Positions 7,907-16,417 of a stretch of DNA of 36,300 nucleotides are shown here, one piece after another. Each line of letters begins with the position of its first letter. Within the stretch, counting starts at the first letter, position 1. Made by a program: the position numbers and the translations under genes. Location of the stretch: the NCBI GenBank assembly GCA_964631125.1, contig CAZVYN010000039.1, positions 1 to 36,300 on the forward strand, given 5' to 3'. The notes under the pieces are model-generated. The model was not told where the DNA came from, did not search any database, and was given only the letters and a program-made list of their open reading frames with translations. This DNA comes from CAZVYN01 sp964631125. GTDB taxonomy: Bacteria > Eisenbacteria > RBG-16-71-46 > CAIMUX01.

Positions 7907-8584
7907 TCACCCCGCGTACTTGACGCTGCAGCCGAACGACTTGGTCTCGGAGACGGTCACCGGTTTGCCGGCGACTAGCGCCTGGAGCGCTTCGGCGACG
8001 TAGTTCACGGTCGCCGGCTGCTGCGGATTGGATCCGTCGTCGAGTGAGCCGACGTAGGCCAACGAGCCGTTCGGGGCGATGACGAACATGTGCGGGGTCG
8101 TCTTGGCGCCGTAACTCATGCCGACCTGCCCGGACTCATCGAGCAGCACCGGGTAGTTCACCTTGTACTGACCGCGCGACTCCTTGTTTCGGTCGAGCCC
8201 GTAACCCTGCTTGCCCGGACCGCCGGAATTCACCGCGAGCCACACGACGTTCTTGTCCGCGAACTTGGCGTAGGTCTCGCGCATCTTCTTGCTGGAGTCG
8301 TGATACCGCTTCACGACCGGACAATCGGGGTTGTACCACTCGAGGACGACGGTCTTCCCGGCCTTGGTGTAGTCGGCCAGGTTGTGCGTCTTTCCATCGG
8401 TATCGGTCAGAGTGAAGTTCGGCGCGGGCTTGCCGACCACCGCGGACACCGCTGGCGTCACCGACACCGCAGACGTAACGGACATCGTCCCGGGCGAGTC
8501 GCCTGCGACTGCGGGACCGGTGGACGCGACAAAGGCCGCGAGTGCGAAGGCGGCCAACGCGGGCCGAGCGTGAGCGATCTGCAT
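7907..8584 (-). CDS. Exported redoxin / AhpC-TSA-like thioredoxin-fold protein
   Basis: A 225-residue protein with a signal peptide (cleavage probably after AVA, about residue 27) and a redoxin domain from about residue 50 (GKPAPNFTLTDTDGKTHNLADY). The usual CxxC is reduced to one cysteine in NPDCPVVKRYH (C88). TPHMFVIAPNGSLAYVGSLDD supplies the cis-Pro and strand region. A second conserved-looking cysteine is C219 in the tail FGCSVKY. The start has an ATG with ggagg upstream. This single-Cys layout is common in secreted redoxins of planctomycetes and related groups, and the partner is unknown. It lies 175 bp downstream of a DsbD N-terminal domain gene on the same strand, so the pair may form one thiol-redox unit in the envelope. 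Confidence 0.87.
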   Translation of the reverse strand: MQIAHARPALAAFALAAFVASTGPAVAGDSPGTMSVTSAVSVTPAVSAVVGKPAPNFTLTDTDGKTHNLADYTKAGKTVVLEWYNPDCPVVKRYHDSSKKMRETYAKFADKNVVWLAVNSGGPGKQGYGLDRNKESRGQYKVNYPVLLDESGQVGMSYGAKTTPHMFVIAPNGSLAYVGSLDDGSNPQQPATVNYVAEALQALVAGKPVTVSETKSFGCSVKYAG

Positions 8585-8759
8585 TGATTCCCATCCTCCG
8601 TTGATCTCGAGAGTTCCTGTCGGCGCCCCTTGGCGTCGAGGTGAGAGCGTACGTACGCCGGCCGCCGCTTGGAAGTTCTCCCAGGTCGGCGAGCTCGTCA
8701 GAGGGCTTGTCGCGGACTTGTCGCGGACTCGTCGGCGGAGACGTCGTCGCGAAGTTCCG

Positions 8760-9620
8760 TCACCGGCGCTTGACGGGCGAATTGATCAGAAAATAGTCGG
8801 TTCGTGCGTCCCGCTGCGCCGCCAACACTCCACTCACCTGGCCCCCTGCCTCCGTTTCGGTAGGGGTGAGCCGCAGGCGGTCGCCCTTCGATTCCGTCGT
8901 CGTCAGCGGATCGGTCAACTCGACGCACGCCGTGTCCGGGTAGAACGCCAATCCCTTGGAGTCCGAGAGACGAAGCGTGAGCTCGCCGTCCTTCCACCGC
9001 ATCCGCAGCGCCTTTCCCGCCTCGCTGGCAGGACGCGGCAGCCGCTCCCGGGCTGCGGTGAAGATCGGGGCGTCGGGGCCCAGCGACGGTGGACCGTCCC
9101 CCGCGCGCACGGGCAGGCGCGCCGCCAGGTTCTTCCGCTCTGGGATGCACATCTCGTGGCAGACCAGCCAGTCGACGTCGAATCGCAGGTCGACTTCGCC
9201 GCCGACCCTCGCGTCCGCCGCAACGCGCAACGGAAAGAGCAGCGTCGCTCGTCGCGTGTAGACGTGATCGAGGATCCCTCCCGGAGAGAGCATCCGCTCC
9301 GGGGCCGGCCACTCCATCGGCCCCATCTCGAACCCCGCAGGAAGATGCGCCGTCACGACCGGCGGCAGCCCCGAATCGTTCCGCCCGTTCCAGTACATGT
9401 GCCAGTGGGGATCGATCACGAAGTCGAGGGCGAACCAAGCCGTCGTCCCCGGCCGCAGTTCGCTCACCTCGCAACGGAGCGTCGGTGTGCCATGAAGCGG
9501 CTCAGCGGACGCAGCAGCGTCCGCTGATTCCTCACCACCCCCCTTCACGTCTGACGCTGGCGCCCCCAAGCCCCACACGAGCACCCAGAGTCCCACTCCA
9601 ACTCTTCCCCAACCTCTCAT
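8760..9620 (-). CDS. Free-standing DsbD N-terminal domain protein (periplasmic thiol-redox)
   Basis: A 286-residue exported protein matching the N-terminal domain of protein-disulfide reductase DsbD. Seen motifs are DPHWHMYWNGRNDSGLPPVV, LPAGFEMGPMEWPAPER, and the redox site WLVCHEMCIP with two cysteines three residues apart. The hydrophobic start (GVGLWVLVWGLGAPAS) is a signal peptide. ATG 9620 has gaggagg at a good distance. In DsbD this domain receives electrons from a membrane domain and reduces partner proteins. Here neither the eight-helix membrane domain nor the thioredoxin domain is attached, and neither is found in the window, so its electron donor must be elsewhere. The exported redoxin downstream is the obvious candidate partner (inference). 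Confidence 0.88.
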   Translation of the reverse strand: MRGWGRVGVGLWVLVWGLGAPASDVKGGGEESADAAASAEPLHGTPTLRCEVSELRPGTTAWFALDFVIDPHWHMYWNGRNDSGLPPVVTAHLPAGFEMGPMEWPAPERMLSPGGILDHVYTRRATLLFPLRVAADARVGGEVDLRFDVDWLVCHEMCIPERKNLAARLPVRAGDGPPSLGPDAPIFTAARERLPRPASEAGKALRMRWKDGELTLRLSDSKGLAFYPDTACVELTDPLTTTESKGDRLRLTPTETEAGGQVSGVLAAQRDARTDYFLINSPVKRR

Positions 9621-9724
9621 CCCTCCTCCTCGCTCTCATCGCACGCGCATCGCACCCGCATCGCCGCGCCTCCAACCGCCCCCACCCTCTCCTCGTTCCC
9701 CCGGCATGCTACGGTTTCGACACG

Positions 9725-10561
9725 ATGCTCCTGACGCAAGCAGAGATGACCTTCGATTTCGGTGGCGCGCGTTTCGACCCCGTGCGCGACCGAGAGATGT
9801 TGGCGTTCATCTTCAGCCAGTTCCTCTATGGCGAAGTCACTGGGATCCAGGTGGGGACCTGGCTGCACCAGGCGCCGGACCTCGAGTCGGCCACTTTCCT
9901 GGCTCGACAGGCGACCGAGGAAATGTCGCATGTCCGGTCGTTCCTGGAGATCTTCCGGCTGCTCGGCGCGCAGCCCGAGCCGCCCCACGGAGTGGTGCGG
10001 TTCCTGGCGACCGACTGGATGGGAGGATCGTTCGCCGAGCACACCTGCCTGGAGATGGCGCTGGGCGAGGGGTTCGTCTTGCAGGTGATCTACGCGCTGA
10101 TCGACACGATCGACCACCCGGGGATCGTGCGGGTGCTGGCCGCGGCCGCGCCGCAGGAAGAACGACACGTCTCCTTCGGAGAGGACTGGACTCGCCGGGC
10201 CGTGTCCGAAGATCGCGGACTCGGCGCCCACCTACTCGGGCTCTCCTTGGTCAGCCTGAGCGCGCTCGACCGAATGGCGCCGCACGTCGGGCGCCTCGGG
10301 CCGACCCATCCGGTCCTGCGCCAACTCCCAGCCTTCGTCCGCGCCACCGCCGCCGCTGCGGGACTCAGGCTCGAGCGCATGGGAGTCGCGCCGGGCCCGA
10401 TCGAGCAGATCGGCCGCCTCCGCCGGCTGCAACTGACCAGTGGCTCACTCCTGCGCCGTACGCTGCGCCCGCTCGCGTTCCGGCGCCGCCGACTCCTGAC
10501 CGACACCTACCTCTCCGACCCGCTGGTCCGCGGGGAATCAACGGCTTCAGATCGCTCCTGA
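9725..10561 (+). CDS. Ferritin-like di-iron protein, function unknown
   Basis: A 278-residue, mostly helical protein with the full set of ligands of a ferritin-like di-iron site: E37, then E66-M-S-H69, then E115, then E145-E-R-H148. That is the E...ExxH...E...ExxH pattern of di-iron oxidases and oxygenases. The C-terminal 80 residues are arginine-rich and outside the domain. ATG 9725 was chosen because the four-helix region begins immediately after it; the frame is open further upstream, but that part is antisense to the DsbD-like gene. No membrane segment or signal peptide is seen, so it is probably cytosolic. The substrate cannot be inferred. The gene is divergent from the DsbD-like gene across a 104-bp spacer. 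Confidence 0.75.
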   Translation: MLLTQAEMTFDFGGARFDPVRDREMLAFIFSQFLYGEVTGIQVGTWLHQAPDLESATFLARQATEEMSHVRSFLEIFRLLGAQPEPPHGVVRFLATDWMGGSFAEHTCLEMALGEGFVLQVIYALIDTIDHPGIVRVLAAAAPQEERHVSFGEDWTRRAVSEDRGLGAHLLGLSLVSLSALDRMAPHVGRLGPTHPVLRQLPAFVRATAAAAGLRLERMGVAPGPIEQIGRLRRLQLTSGSLLRRTLRPLAFRRRRLLTDTYLSDPLVRGESTASDRS

Positions 10562-10655
10562 ACGCGCTGGTTCGCTTCTGATCGCTTTGGACACGAGGGG
10601 GTGTTTTCAGGAGGCGTGTGCTAGTGTGCCCGGATCCTTCAGAACCCCCCAGGGA

Positions 10656-10675
10656 GTCGCCTCGATCGAGGCGAC
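10656..10675. promoter_or_regulatory. 20-bp perfect palindrome in the leader of the Gre-fusion gene
   Basis: The half-site gtcgcctcga is followed directly by its reverse complement. It lies 30 bp upstream of ATG 10706, so it would be in the 5' untranslated leader or close to the promoter. It could be an operator or a leader hairpin; nothing in the sequence decides between these. Confidence 0.45.
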
Positions 10676-10705
10676 ACGAGCGACGTGGCCGGAGCACGAG
10701 GAAAC

Positions 10706-13453
10706 ATGGACAGCGCAGAGCTTCGCACCGCCATCCAACAAACCGCCTTCGACCCCACGATCACTCCCGAACCGTTCGCCCCACTCGAAAAGATCCTCGA
10801 CGACGCCGAAGAGCACCTCTTGCTCCCCGCCGTGATCCTGGCCACCGAGCCGGCCGTGAAGGCGAGTGGAGTCGACGTCGCCAAGTACTACTTGCTGACG
10901 ATGGCGAACCTGCGGCGGGGCGACATCGATCACGGGTACAAGGTCTTCGGACCGCTCGCGAGCAAGCTGGAGTCGGAGGCGCAATGGGCGGCGCTCGGTT
11001 CGCTCGGCGGCCGTGCTCTCGATCTGGCCCCTCGCGTCGAAGCGGCGCTGCAGGTCGCCAAGTCCGTCGAGAACGCCGGCCTCGACTCGGTCGACCCGGC
11101 GTTCCTGCGTCGAGCGTATGAGAACTTCCCCGACGAACCTCGCCTGGTCTTGCTGACCGGCGAGGAGTCGGCGCGCCGCGCGGCCAGAGACAACGACGCC
11201 AAGGCGATGATCGAAGCGCGCCAGTACTGGGCCGAGGCACTCTTGGGCTTCATCGGCCAGAAGCGGTATCCGCAGGCCGAAGAGCTGTTCCTCAAGCTGG
11301 CCGAGACGCGCGAGCCGGCCATCGTGAAGTCGCTCGTCTCGGCGCTGCGCAAGCTAGGCACACAGGGACAGTGGGCGCGACTCTGGTCGGCGCTCGAGAT
11401 CGTGTTGCCGGCAGTCCGCGAGGCGGGACAGGTGCCCGACTTGTGGCGCCACCTCCTGCAACTCGCGCCGGAAGGCGCCGCCGGTCCCAATCTCCGGAAG
11501 TATCTCGCCGAACTCGCCGCGGACGCGTTCCCCAAGGTCGACGGCATCCTCGACCTGCTGCAGAAGAGCGGCATCCTCGACGCCGACGCCAAGATCGAAG
11601 CGGCCATGAAGCAGCTCGAGCCGCTCCTCGCCTTCGCGCCGGGCATGCATGTGCTCCACGCCTCGTGGGGAGTCGGCAAGATCAAGATGAACGACGGCGA
11701 GAGCGTGATCCTCGACTTCGCCGGTACGCCGGGGCATCGCATGTCGCTCAATCTCGCGCGGCGCGCCCTCCAGGTGGTGCCCCATGACGACCTGCGCGTC
11801 TTGCGCGCGGAGAATCCCGATGAGCTGAAGCGGATGGCGAAGTCCGACGCCGTCGGCGTCGCCTATCTGGCCATCCGACAGTTGGGCGGACAGGCCGCCA
11901 CGACCGACCTGAAGCGGGTCATGCTCGACGGCGTCCTCACCACTTCGGGCTGGACCGCGTGGTGGAAAGAGGCGAAGTCGGCGATGGACAACGACGACCG
12001 CTTCGACCTCTCGCAGGCCTTCCGCGCGGTCTATCGGATCCGCGAGATCGGCGCCGCGGATGAGGGCGAGGTCGCGCTCCCGGTGGTCGAGCCGCGCCGT
12101 GGGATTCGTCCGAATCTGAATCTCATCCGACGGTTCCTCGAGCAGCATCCCGATCAGACCGCCCGCGCCGCGCGCACCTACACGACGATCCTCGAGCGTT
12201 GGGCCAAGGGCGAGAAGACTTCGGCCGAAGAACGCATGGCGATCTACCTGCAGCTCTTCCGCTGGAAGCCGGAGGTCACGCCCGAATTCCTCGACGCCCT
12301 CACTGGCATGCTCGAGTCGGGCGTGGAGGCGAGCGCCTTCTCCGATCTGACCGATCAGGAGCGACTGACCAAGGTCTCGCTCGATCGCAACGACCTCTGG
12401 AAGGAAGGGGTCTGCTTCGCCCTTTCGTCGCGGTACGCGCAGATCCGCGGCTTGGCGCTGGAGAAGTTGGCCGCCAACGCGCAGACCGGCCGCGCGCTCT
12501 TGAACGAACTGATCGCCGACCCCGGTCGTCGCCCGCTCGCCGCGCTGACCACGATCGACCTGGTCGTGCTGCGCGAGACGAAGAACGAGCCGTACGTGCC
12601 GGCCGCATGGGACGCGGCGCTCGGCGCGGCCTCACTGGCCGAGGCGACGAGCCGAGAGCCGGTGCGCAAGCTGGCGCTCGGGCTGCTCGACATCGACGGT
12701 CCGCTCGCGGATGTCCTCTTGAAGACGCCGCTGAGTGAAGTGCAGTTGGACCGCATCGCGAATCTGATCCGCAAGTGGCGTTCGTCGGAGCGGTTCCTGC
12801 AACCGCTGATCGAGTTGGTCCGCAAGGCCGGGCACGAGGCGCTGGTCCGTTCGGTCCGCAACGAGCGGATGGCGAAGACGAATCAGATCCTCGGCACCAC
12901 GACCGAGCTGGTGGATTTCTCGGGCCACTTCGTCACGCGGGTGACCCACCTGCGGCTGAAGAAGGACCTGGAGCGACTCAACCTGGAGTTGCGCACGACG
13001 GTCGCGCAGGCCATCGCCACCGCGCGCGCGCTCGGTGACCTTCGCGAGAACGCGGAGTACGAGTCGGCCAAGCAGAAGCAGGCCTCGCACGCGGAGCGGA
13101 TCGCGTCGTTGACCGCGCGTTTGCAGCAGGTGCGCATCATCGAGGATCTCTCGCTCCCCGCGGGACAGATCGGCCCGGGCACGCAGGTCACCGTCGAGGT
13201 GCTCGAGACGCGCGAGCGTCGCACCTACTGGATCCTCGGCGAAGGGGACGATCACCATGGTCCCGAGGTGATCTCGTTCGCGGCGCCGATGGGCCATGCG
13301 CTCCTCGGCAAGCGCGCGGGTGAGCGGGTGAAGGTCACACTCGGCGACACGTCGACCGAATTCTCGATCGAGACGGTCGTGAAGCGACTGCCCGACCCGA
13401 CTCCGCCGGGACCTCAGAGCTCCGAGTCGGAATCGACCGCCGGCAGCGTTTGA
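10706..13453 (+). CDS. GreA/GreB-type transcript cleavage factor fused to a large N-terminal region
   Basis: The last 170 residues form a complete Gre factor. A coiled coil starts near residue 745, the acidic tip GDLRENAEYESAKQKQ (about 776) carries the Asp and Glu that position Mg2+ in the RNA polymerase active site, and an FKBP-like domain follows (VISFAAPMGHALLGKRAGERV). Gre factors rescue backtracked polymerase by stimulating RNA cleavage. An ordinary GreA has about 158 residues; this protein has 915. The N-terminal ~300 residues are helical-repeat-like. Residues about 305-355 (FAPGMHVLHASWGVGKI) look like a small beta-barrel of the CarD/Tudor kind, and further helices follow. Long Gre fusions are known from chlamydiae and spirochaetes. 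ATG 10706 is preferred over GTG 10685 because cgagga lies just upstream. The stop overlaps the next gene. Confidence 0.88.
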   Translation: MDSAELRTAIQQTAFDPTITPEPFAPLEKILDDAEEHLLLPAVILATEPAVKASGVDVAKYYLLTMANLRRGDIDHGYKVFGPLASKLESEAQWAALGSLGGRALDLAPRVEAALQVAKSVENAGLDSVDPAFLRRAYENFPDEPRLVLLTGEESARRAARDNDAKAMIEARQYWAEALLGFIGQKRYPQAEELFLKLAETREPAIVKSLVSALRKLGTQGQWARLWSALEIVLPAVREAGQVPDLWRHLLQLAPEGAAGPNLRKYLAELAADAFPKVDGILDLLQKSGILDADAKIEAAMKQLEPLLAFAPGMHVLHASWGVGKIKMNDGESVILDFAGTPGHRMSLNLARRALQVVPHDDLRVLRAENPDELKRMAKSDAVGVAYLAIRQLGGQAATTDLKRVMLDGVLTTSGWTAWWKEAKSAMDNDDRFDLSQAFRAVYRIREIGAADEGEVALPVVEPRRGIRPNLNLIRRFLEQHPDQTARAARTYTTILERWAKGEKTSAEERMAIYLQLFRWKPEVTPEFLDALTGMLESGVEASAFSDLTDQERLTKVSLDRNDLWKEGVCFALSSRYAQIRGLALEKLAANAQTGRALLNELIADPGRRPLAALTTIDLVVLRETKNEPYVPAAWDAALGAASLAEATSREPVRKLALGLLDIDGPLADVLLKTPLSEVQLDRIANLIRKWRSSERFLQPLIELVRKAGHEALVRSVRNERMAKTNQILGTTTELVDFSGHFVTRVTHLRLKKDLERLNLELRTTVAQAIATARALGDLRENAEYESAKQKQASHAERIASLTARLQQVRIIEDLSLPAGQIGPGTQVTVEVLETRERRTYWILGEGDDHHGPEVISFAAPMGHALLGKRAGERVKVTLGDTSTEFSIETVVKRLPDPTPPGPQSSESESTAGSV

Positions 13454-13479
13454 CCGACCCGGGTTTGACCGACCCGGGT
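13450..13479 (+). repeat. 15-bp perfect tandem duplication across a stop/start junction
   Basis: The unit ttgaccgacccgggt occurs twice in direct succession. Each copy carries a TGA and an in-frame TTG. The first copy supplies both the stop of the Gre fusion (13451-13453) and a possible start for the next gene, and in that gene the duplication encodes LTDPG twice. Confidence 0.85.
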
Positions 13480-14211
13480 TCGAACGAGCGGGGGTCGGTT
13501 CCGCCGCCGCCGCAGGGTCGCTTCGAGGTCCTGATCTGGGATCTCGACGGCACGCTCGTCGACACCAAGGCCGATCTCACACTCGGCATCAACGGACTCC
13601 TCCAGGAGTACGGGCTCGAGCCGCTCACGGAAGAGACCGTGGCGCGCCACGTCGGCAACGGCGCGCGAATTCTCGTCGCACGTTGCCTGGAAGAGCGCGG
13701 CCGATCGCTCCCTGATTCCGCCGCGGTCGAAGCGGCGCTCCGCGTCTTCGAGCGCCACTACGAGGCGCACCTGCTCGACTCGACCGACTTCTATCCCGGC
13801 TTGCGCGACGTCGTCGTCGCCCTCCATCGGCGAGGCCAGAAGATGGCGATCGCGACCAACAAGCCGGAGCGCCTATCGCTGAGGATCCTCGAGGGCCTCA
13901 GCGCGCTGAGCTACTTCGATGCGGTGGTAGGAAGCGACGCCAGCATTCCCCAACGGAAACCCGATCCTGCGCCCGTCACTGCAGCGTTGCGATTGGCGTC
14001 GAGCCGCGCGGCGCCCGCAGACTCCCTCATGATCGGCGACTCCTCAGTCGACGTAGAAGCCGGCCACCGCGCCGGCATGCCGGTCTGTGGTGTCGCGTGG
14101 GGACTTGGTCCCGCAGGTGAGGTCTTCGCCGCCGATCCGGAGTTCGGCGTCCGCTGCGTCGCGGAGTTGGCGCGCGCGCTCGGCGTGGAGCAGAAGATGG
14201 AGATGCCATGA
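13450..14211 (+). CDS. gph: HAD hydrolase, phosphoglycolate phosphatase-like
   Basis: A 253-residue HAD-IA phosphatase of the Gph/PGMB group. Motif I is IWDLDGTLVDT with both aspartates, motif II is ATNKPERL, the motif III lysine is in PQRKPDPAP, and motif IV is LMIGDSSVDVEAGHRAG. By family it would remove 2-phosphoglycolate, a product of DNA-damage repair or oxygenation, but related sugar phosphatases look alike. There is no ATG or GTG at the front: the only candidates are TTG 13450, which overlaps the Gre stop, and TTG 13465 in the second copy of the duplication, so the true start is uncertain. The catalytic domain begins near residue 24, so either start keeps it intact. The last codons overlap the next gene (ATGA). 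Confidence 0.85.
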   Translation: MTDPGLTDPGSNERGSVPPPPQGRFEVLIWDLDGTLVDTKADLTLGINGLLQEYGLEPLTEETVARHVGNGARILVARCLEERGRSLPDSAAVEAALRVFERHYEAHLLDSTDFYPGLRDVVVALHRRGQKMAIATNKPERLSLRILEGLSALSYFDAVVGSDASIPQRKPDPAPVTAALRLASSRAAPADSLMIGDSSVDVEAGHRAGMPVCGVAWGLGPAGEVFAADPEFGVRCVAELARALGVEQKMEMP

Positions 14212-15122
14212 TCAAACGACTTCTGACCTGCTTGATATTTCTGGCGGGAGTGCAGTTTGACGGCATCGCTGGGCCGAATGCATCAGGCGCCCTGTTGCTT
14301 CACGCCAACGCCGCCCTGGTGTACACGGACAGTCAGGACTCTTTCGGTCCCGGTGTTGCCCCTTGTCCTGCCCACCAAGGCGATAACCCCGCAGTACCCG
14401 GCGCCCCCGACGGAGCTGATGACGCGACACGCGCATTTCCGTTGAGTCTTCACGCGGCCGAAGGTAACGCCCTGGTGGTGCTGACGCAGTCGGATAGCCT
14501 GGTTTACCGGAATACTACGTTGCCCGTAACGTGGAGTAGCGGGTCGTCGCTCTCGATCGACGGACTCCCTTGCCTGCCGGAGCTAACCTTTTCTCAGTAC
14601 GCGCAGCCAGACGAGTCCGTCCTCATCAAGCGATACTCCTCCGTTCCGTTCGTGCAAGAGTTGGTCGCCAGTGGGCAAACCTAAGACGCTGCTCGACTGC
14701 AGTATCTGGACTCACTCCAAACTCTCAACTATTGCGCCAATCGAATACATCGCGACGCCAAAGCGGAAGGTGAGAGCAATGTAGTCGCTGCCGAGCGAGC
14801 GCTCAGCTTCCTGACGGACCACCCATTTTCGGATCCGGAAAGAACCACATGGCTCAGCCCCGGCTCCCAGGATGAAGCGACTCCCGAAGTCAGATTCTAT
14901 GGCCGGGGATGGACGAGCCTTGTCATGACGGTAGGAGGGTCCGCGGAAAGGCCGATCAATCCCCCATCGGGAGAATTTCTCGACTCTGCCGGCGCCTGCG
15001 CGATCACGGAAAGTATGGTCGATTACCTCGGACGACCTCACGCCGGGCGTGTGCTCTTCCTGAAGCATGGCGCCATCATCATGTTCAACGGTGACCGCGC
15101 GTTGCCATACCTCGAGGAGTAA
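14208..15122 (+). pseudogene. Secreted hypothetical protein gene split by one in-frame TAA
   Basis: ATG 14208 overlaps the gph stop and opens a frame with a signal peptide (MIKRLLTCLIFLAG). It runs to a TAA at 14682-14684 (158 codons). The same frame then continues for 145 codons without another stop, ending at 15122. The second part reads like genuine protein (AARLQYLDSLQTLNYCANRI, ALSFLTDHPFSDP, HAGRVLFLKHGAIIMFNGD). One base change would restore a 304-codon gene. The base composition is visibly less GC-rich than the neighbours and codon use is more relaxed, which fits an acquired or decaying gene. A sequencing error is the alternative. I do not recognise the family; secreted proteins with a GALLLHANAALVY-type start seem typical of this lineage, from memory. 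Confidence 0.7.
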
Positions 15123-15191
15123 ACCTCGCGGGGCGGCTGCGCGTGAGCGAACTCGCGCGCGCGCTCCGAGCGACCTAGCCAGCCCCGACTC

Positions 15192-16064
15192 TCAGAGCCG
15201 GAGGTCGCTCCAGTCCTGCTCCTGCGCCCACTCCTCGAATGTCCGCCAGCCCACTTCAGGGAAGCGCTCTCTGAGCCCGGCGATGTCCGCCGTGTAGCCG
15301 ACCTGATCGAACCAGCCGAACATCAGCGCGAAGTCATGCCCCTTGGAATGCATCTCTTCGAGCGGCAGCTCCACGTAACGGATCTCGCGACCGGAGGCCT
15401 TCGAGATGACGCGCGCGGCGTGCTCGGCCGTCAGCTCGTGCGACGCCAGATCGATGCGCCGACCGGCGAACTCCTGGGGACGGGCGAAGACCACGGCGGC
15501 GAATCTTCCGATGTCGCGCACGGCCACCTGCTGCAGCGATCGGTTCGGCGGAAGCGCCATCGGGAGCACCCCTTCTTGCAGCGCGGGCATCCACCAAGGG
15601 CTGGTGTAGTTCTCCATGAAGAAGACCGGGCCCAAGATGGTCCACGGGATGCTGCTCTGGGCGAGACGCTCTTCGACGCGCGCCTTCGCTTCGAAGTGAG
15701 GGATGCCGGTACGTCGGTCCGCGCTGCCGATCGACGAGAAGACCAGATGCGCGACCTCCGCCGCGGCGGCGGCATCGATCAGCGCCATCCCTTGCGCGAT
15801 CTCGCTCTGGGCGCCGGACTCGAACGGCGTCGTCAGCCCGAAGACCGCGTCGGCTCGACGGAAGATCGAGGTGAGCGTGGCGCGATCGTCCAGATACGCG
15901 GCCACCACCTCGGCGCCGTCGCGACGGAGCGCATCGGCCGCCGCGGACTGGGGCCGACGCGTGAGCGCCAGCACTCGGGTTCCATCCCTCAGGAGCGCGC
16001 GCGCCACGGCGCCCCCTTGGTTGCCGGTCGCTCCCGCCACCGCTACCGTGCGCGACGTGCTCAT
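15192..16064 (-). CDS. NmrA-like NAD(P)-binding protein
   Basis: A 290-residue atypical short-chain dehydrogenase of the NmrA/HSCARG group. The Rossmann motif is VAVAGATGNQGGAVARALL, followed by LALTRRPQS and DDRATL as in dinucleotide-sensing members. VFSSIGSADRRTGIPHFEAKARVEERL and ILGPVFFMENY are characteristic of the family. Members either reduce substrates or sense the NADPH/NADP ratio; which applies is not evident. I chose ATG 16064 because the Rossmann strand begins eight residues in and gaggagg lies upstream. Longer reading of the frame is antisense to the cupin gene. The two starts are only 27 bp apart, so the divergent promoters must overlap the coding ends. Confidence 0.88.
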   Translation of the reverse strand: MSTSRTVAVAGATGNQGGAVARALLRDGTRVLALTRRPQSAAADALRRDGAEVVAAYLDDRATLTSIFRRADAVFGLTTPFESGAQSEIAQGMALIDAAAAAEVAHLVFSSIGSADRRTGIPHFEAKARVEERLAQSSIPWTILGPVFFMENYTSPWWMPALQEGVLPMALPPNRSLQQVAVRDIGRFAAVVFARPQEFAGRRIDLASHELTAEHAARVISKASGREIRYVELPLEEMHSKGHDFALMFGWFDQVGYTADIAGLRERFPEVGWRTFEEWAQEQDWSDLRL

Positions 16065-16091
16065 GGCATTCCTCCTCGCTGCGGGGTCTTG

Positions 16092-16412
16092 ATGGGCTTG
16101 CGCCTCTATCCCTTCGACGCCTTCGAATGGACTCCCGGCTCGCATCCGCTGGAGCGGAAGAAGTCCGCGCCGAGTGATGCGCTCGCCGTCTTGGAGTTCG
16201 CTCCTGGGTTCTCGGATCCCGCCTGGTGCCTTCGGGGACACCAGGGCTACGTGCTCGAGGGGCGACTCGGATTCGAAATCGACAACGCGCGCCACGAGAT
16301 CGGCCCCGGCCAAGCATTCGCGATCGACCCCGGCGCCCCGCACCGCGCATTCACGGCGGGCGACGCGCCGGTCCGTTTCTTCGTCGTCAGTTCGTCAGTT
16401 CTCGAAGCGTGA
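16092..16412 (+). CDS. Small single-domain cupin
   Basis: A 106-residue cupin. The barrel motifs are GHQGYVLEGRLGFEI and PGQAFAIDPGAPHRAF, the latter containing the second-motif histidine. The metal set is incomplete compared with classical cupins: one His in the first motif and one in the second. The role (sensor, isomerase or binding protein) cannot be assigned. ATG 16092 has only a weak ribosome-binding site. The gene is divergent from the NmrA-like gene, which may share its stimulus, and converges on the selenoprotein gene with 5 bp between stops. Confidence 0.8.
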   Translation: MGLRLYPFDAFEWTPGSHPLERKKSAPSDALAVLEFAPGFSDPAWCLRGHQGYVLEGRLGFEIDNARHEIGPGQAFAIDPGAPHRAFTAGDAPVRFFVVSSSVLEA

Positions 16413-16417
16413 GGGCC

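Noticed and set aside
10587..10624. Promoter for the Gre fusion made of TTGGAC and TGCTAG
   Set aside because: The spacing is 26 bp, too long for a sigma-70 promoter.
14682..14684. Possible recoding of the in-frame stop as selenocysteine or pyrrolysine
   Set aside because: The codon is TAA, which neither system uses. Mutation or base error is simpler.
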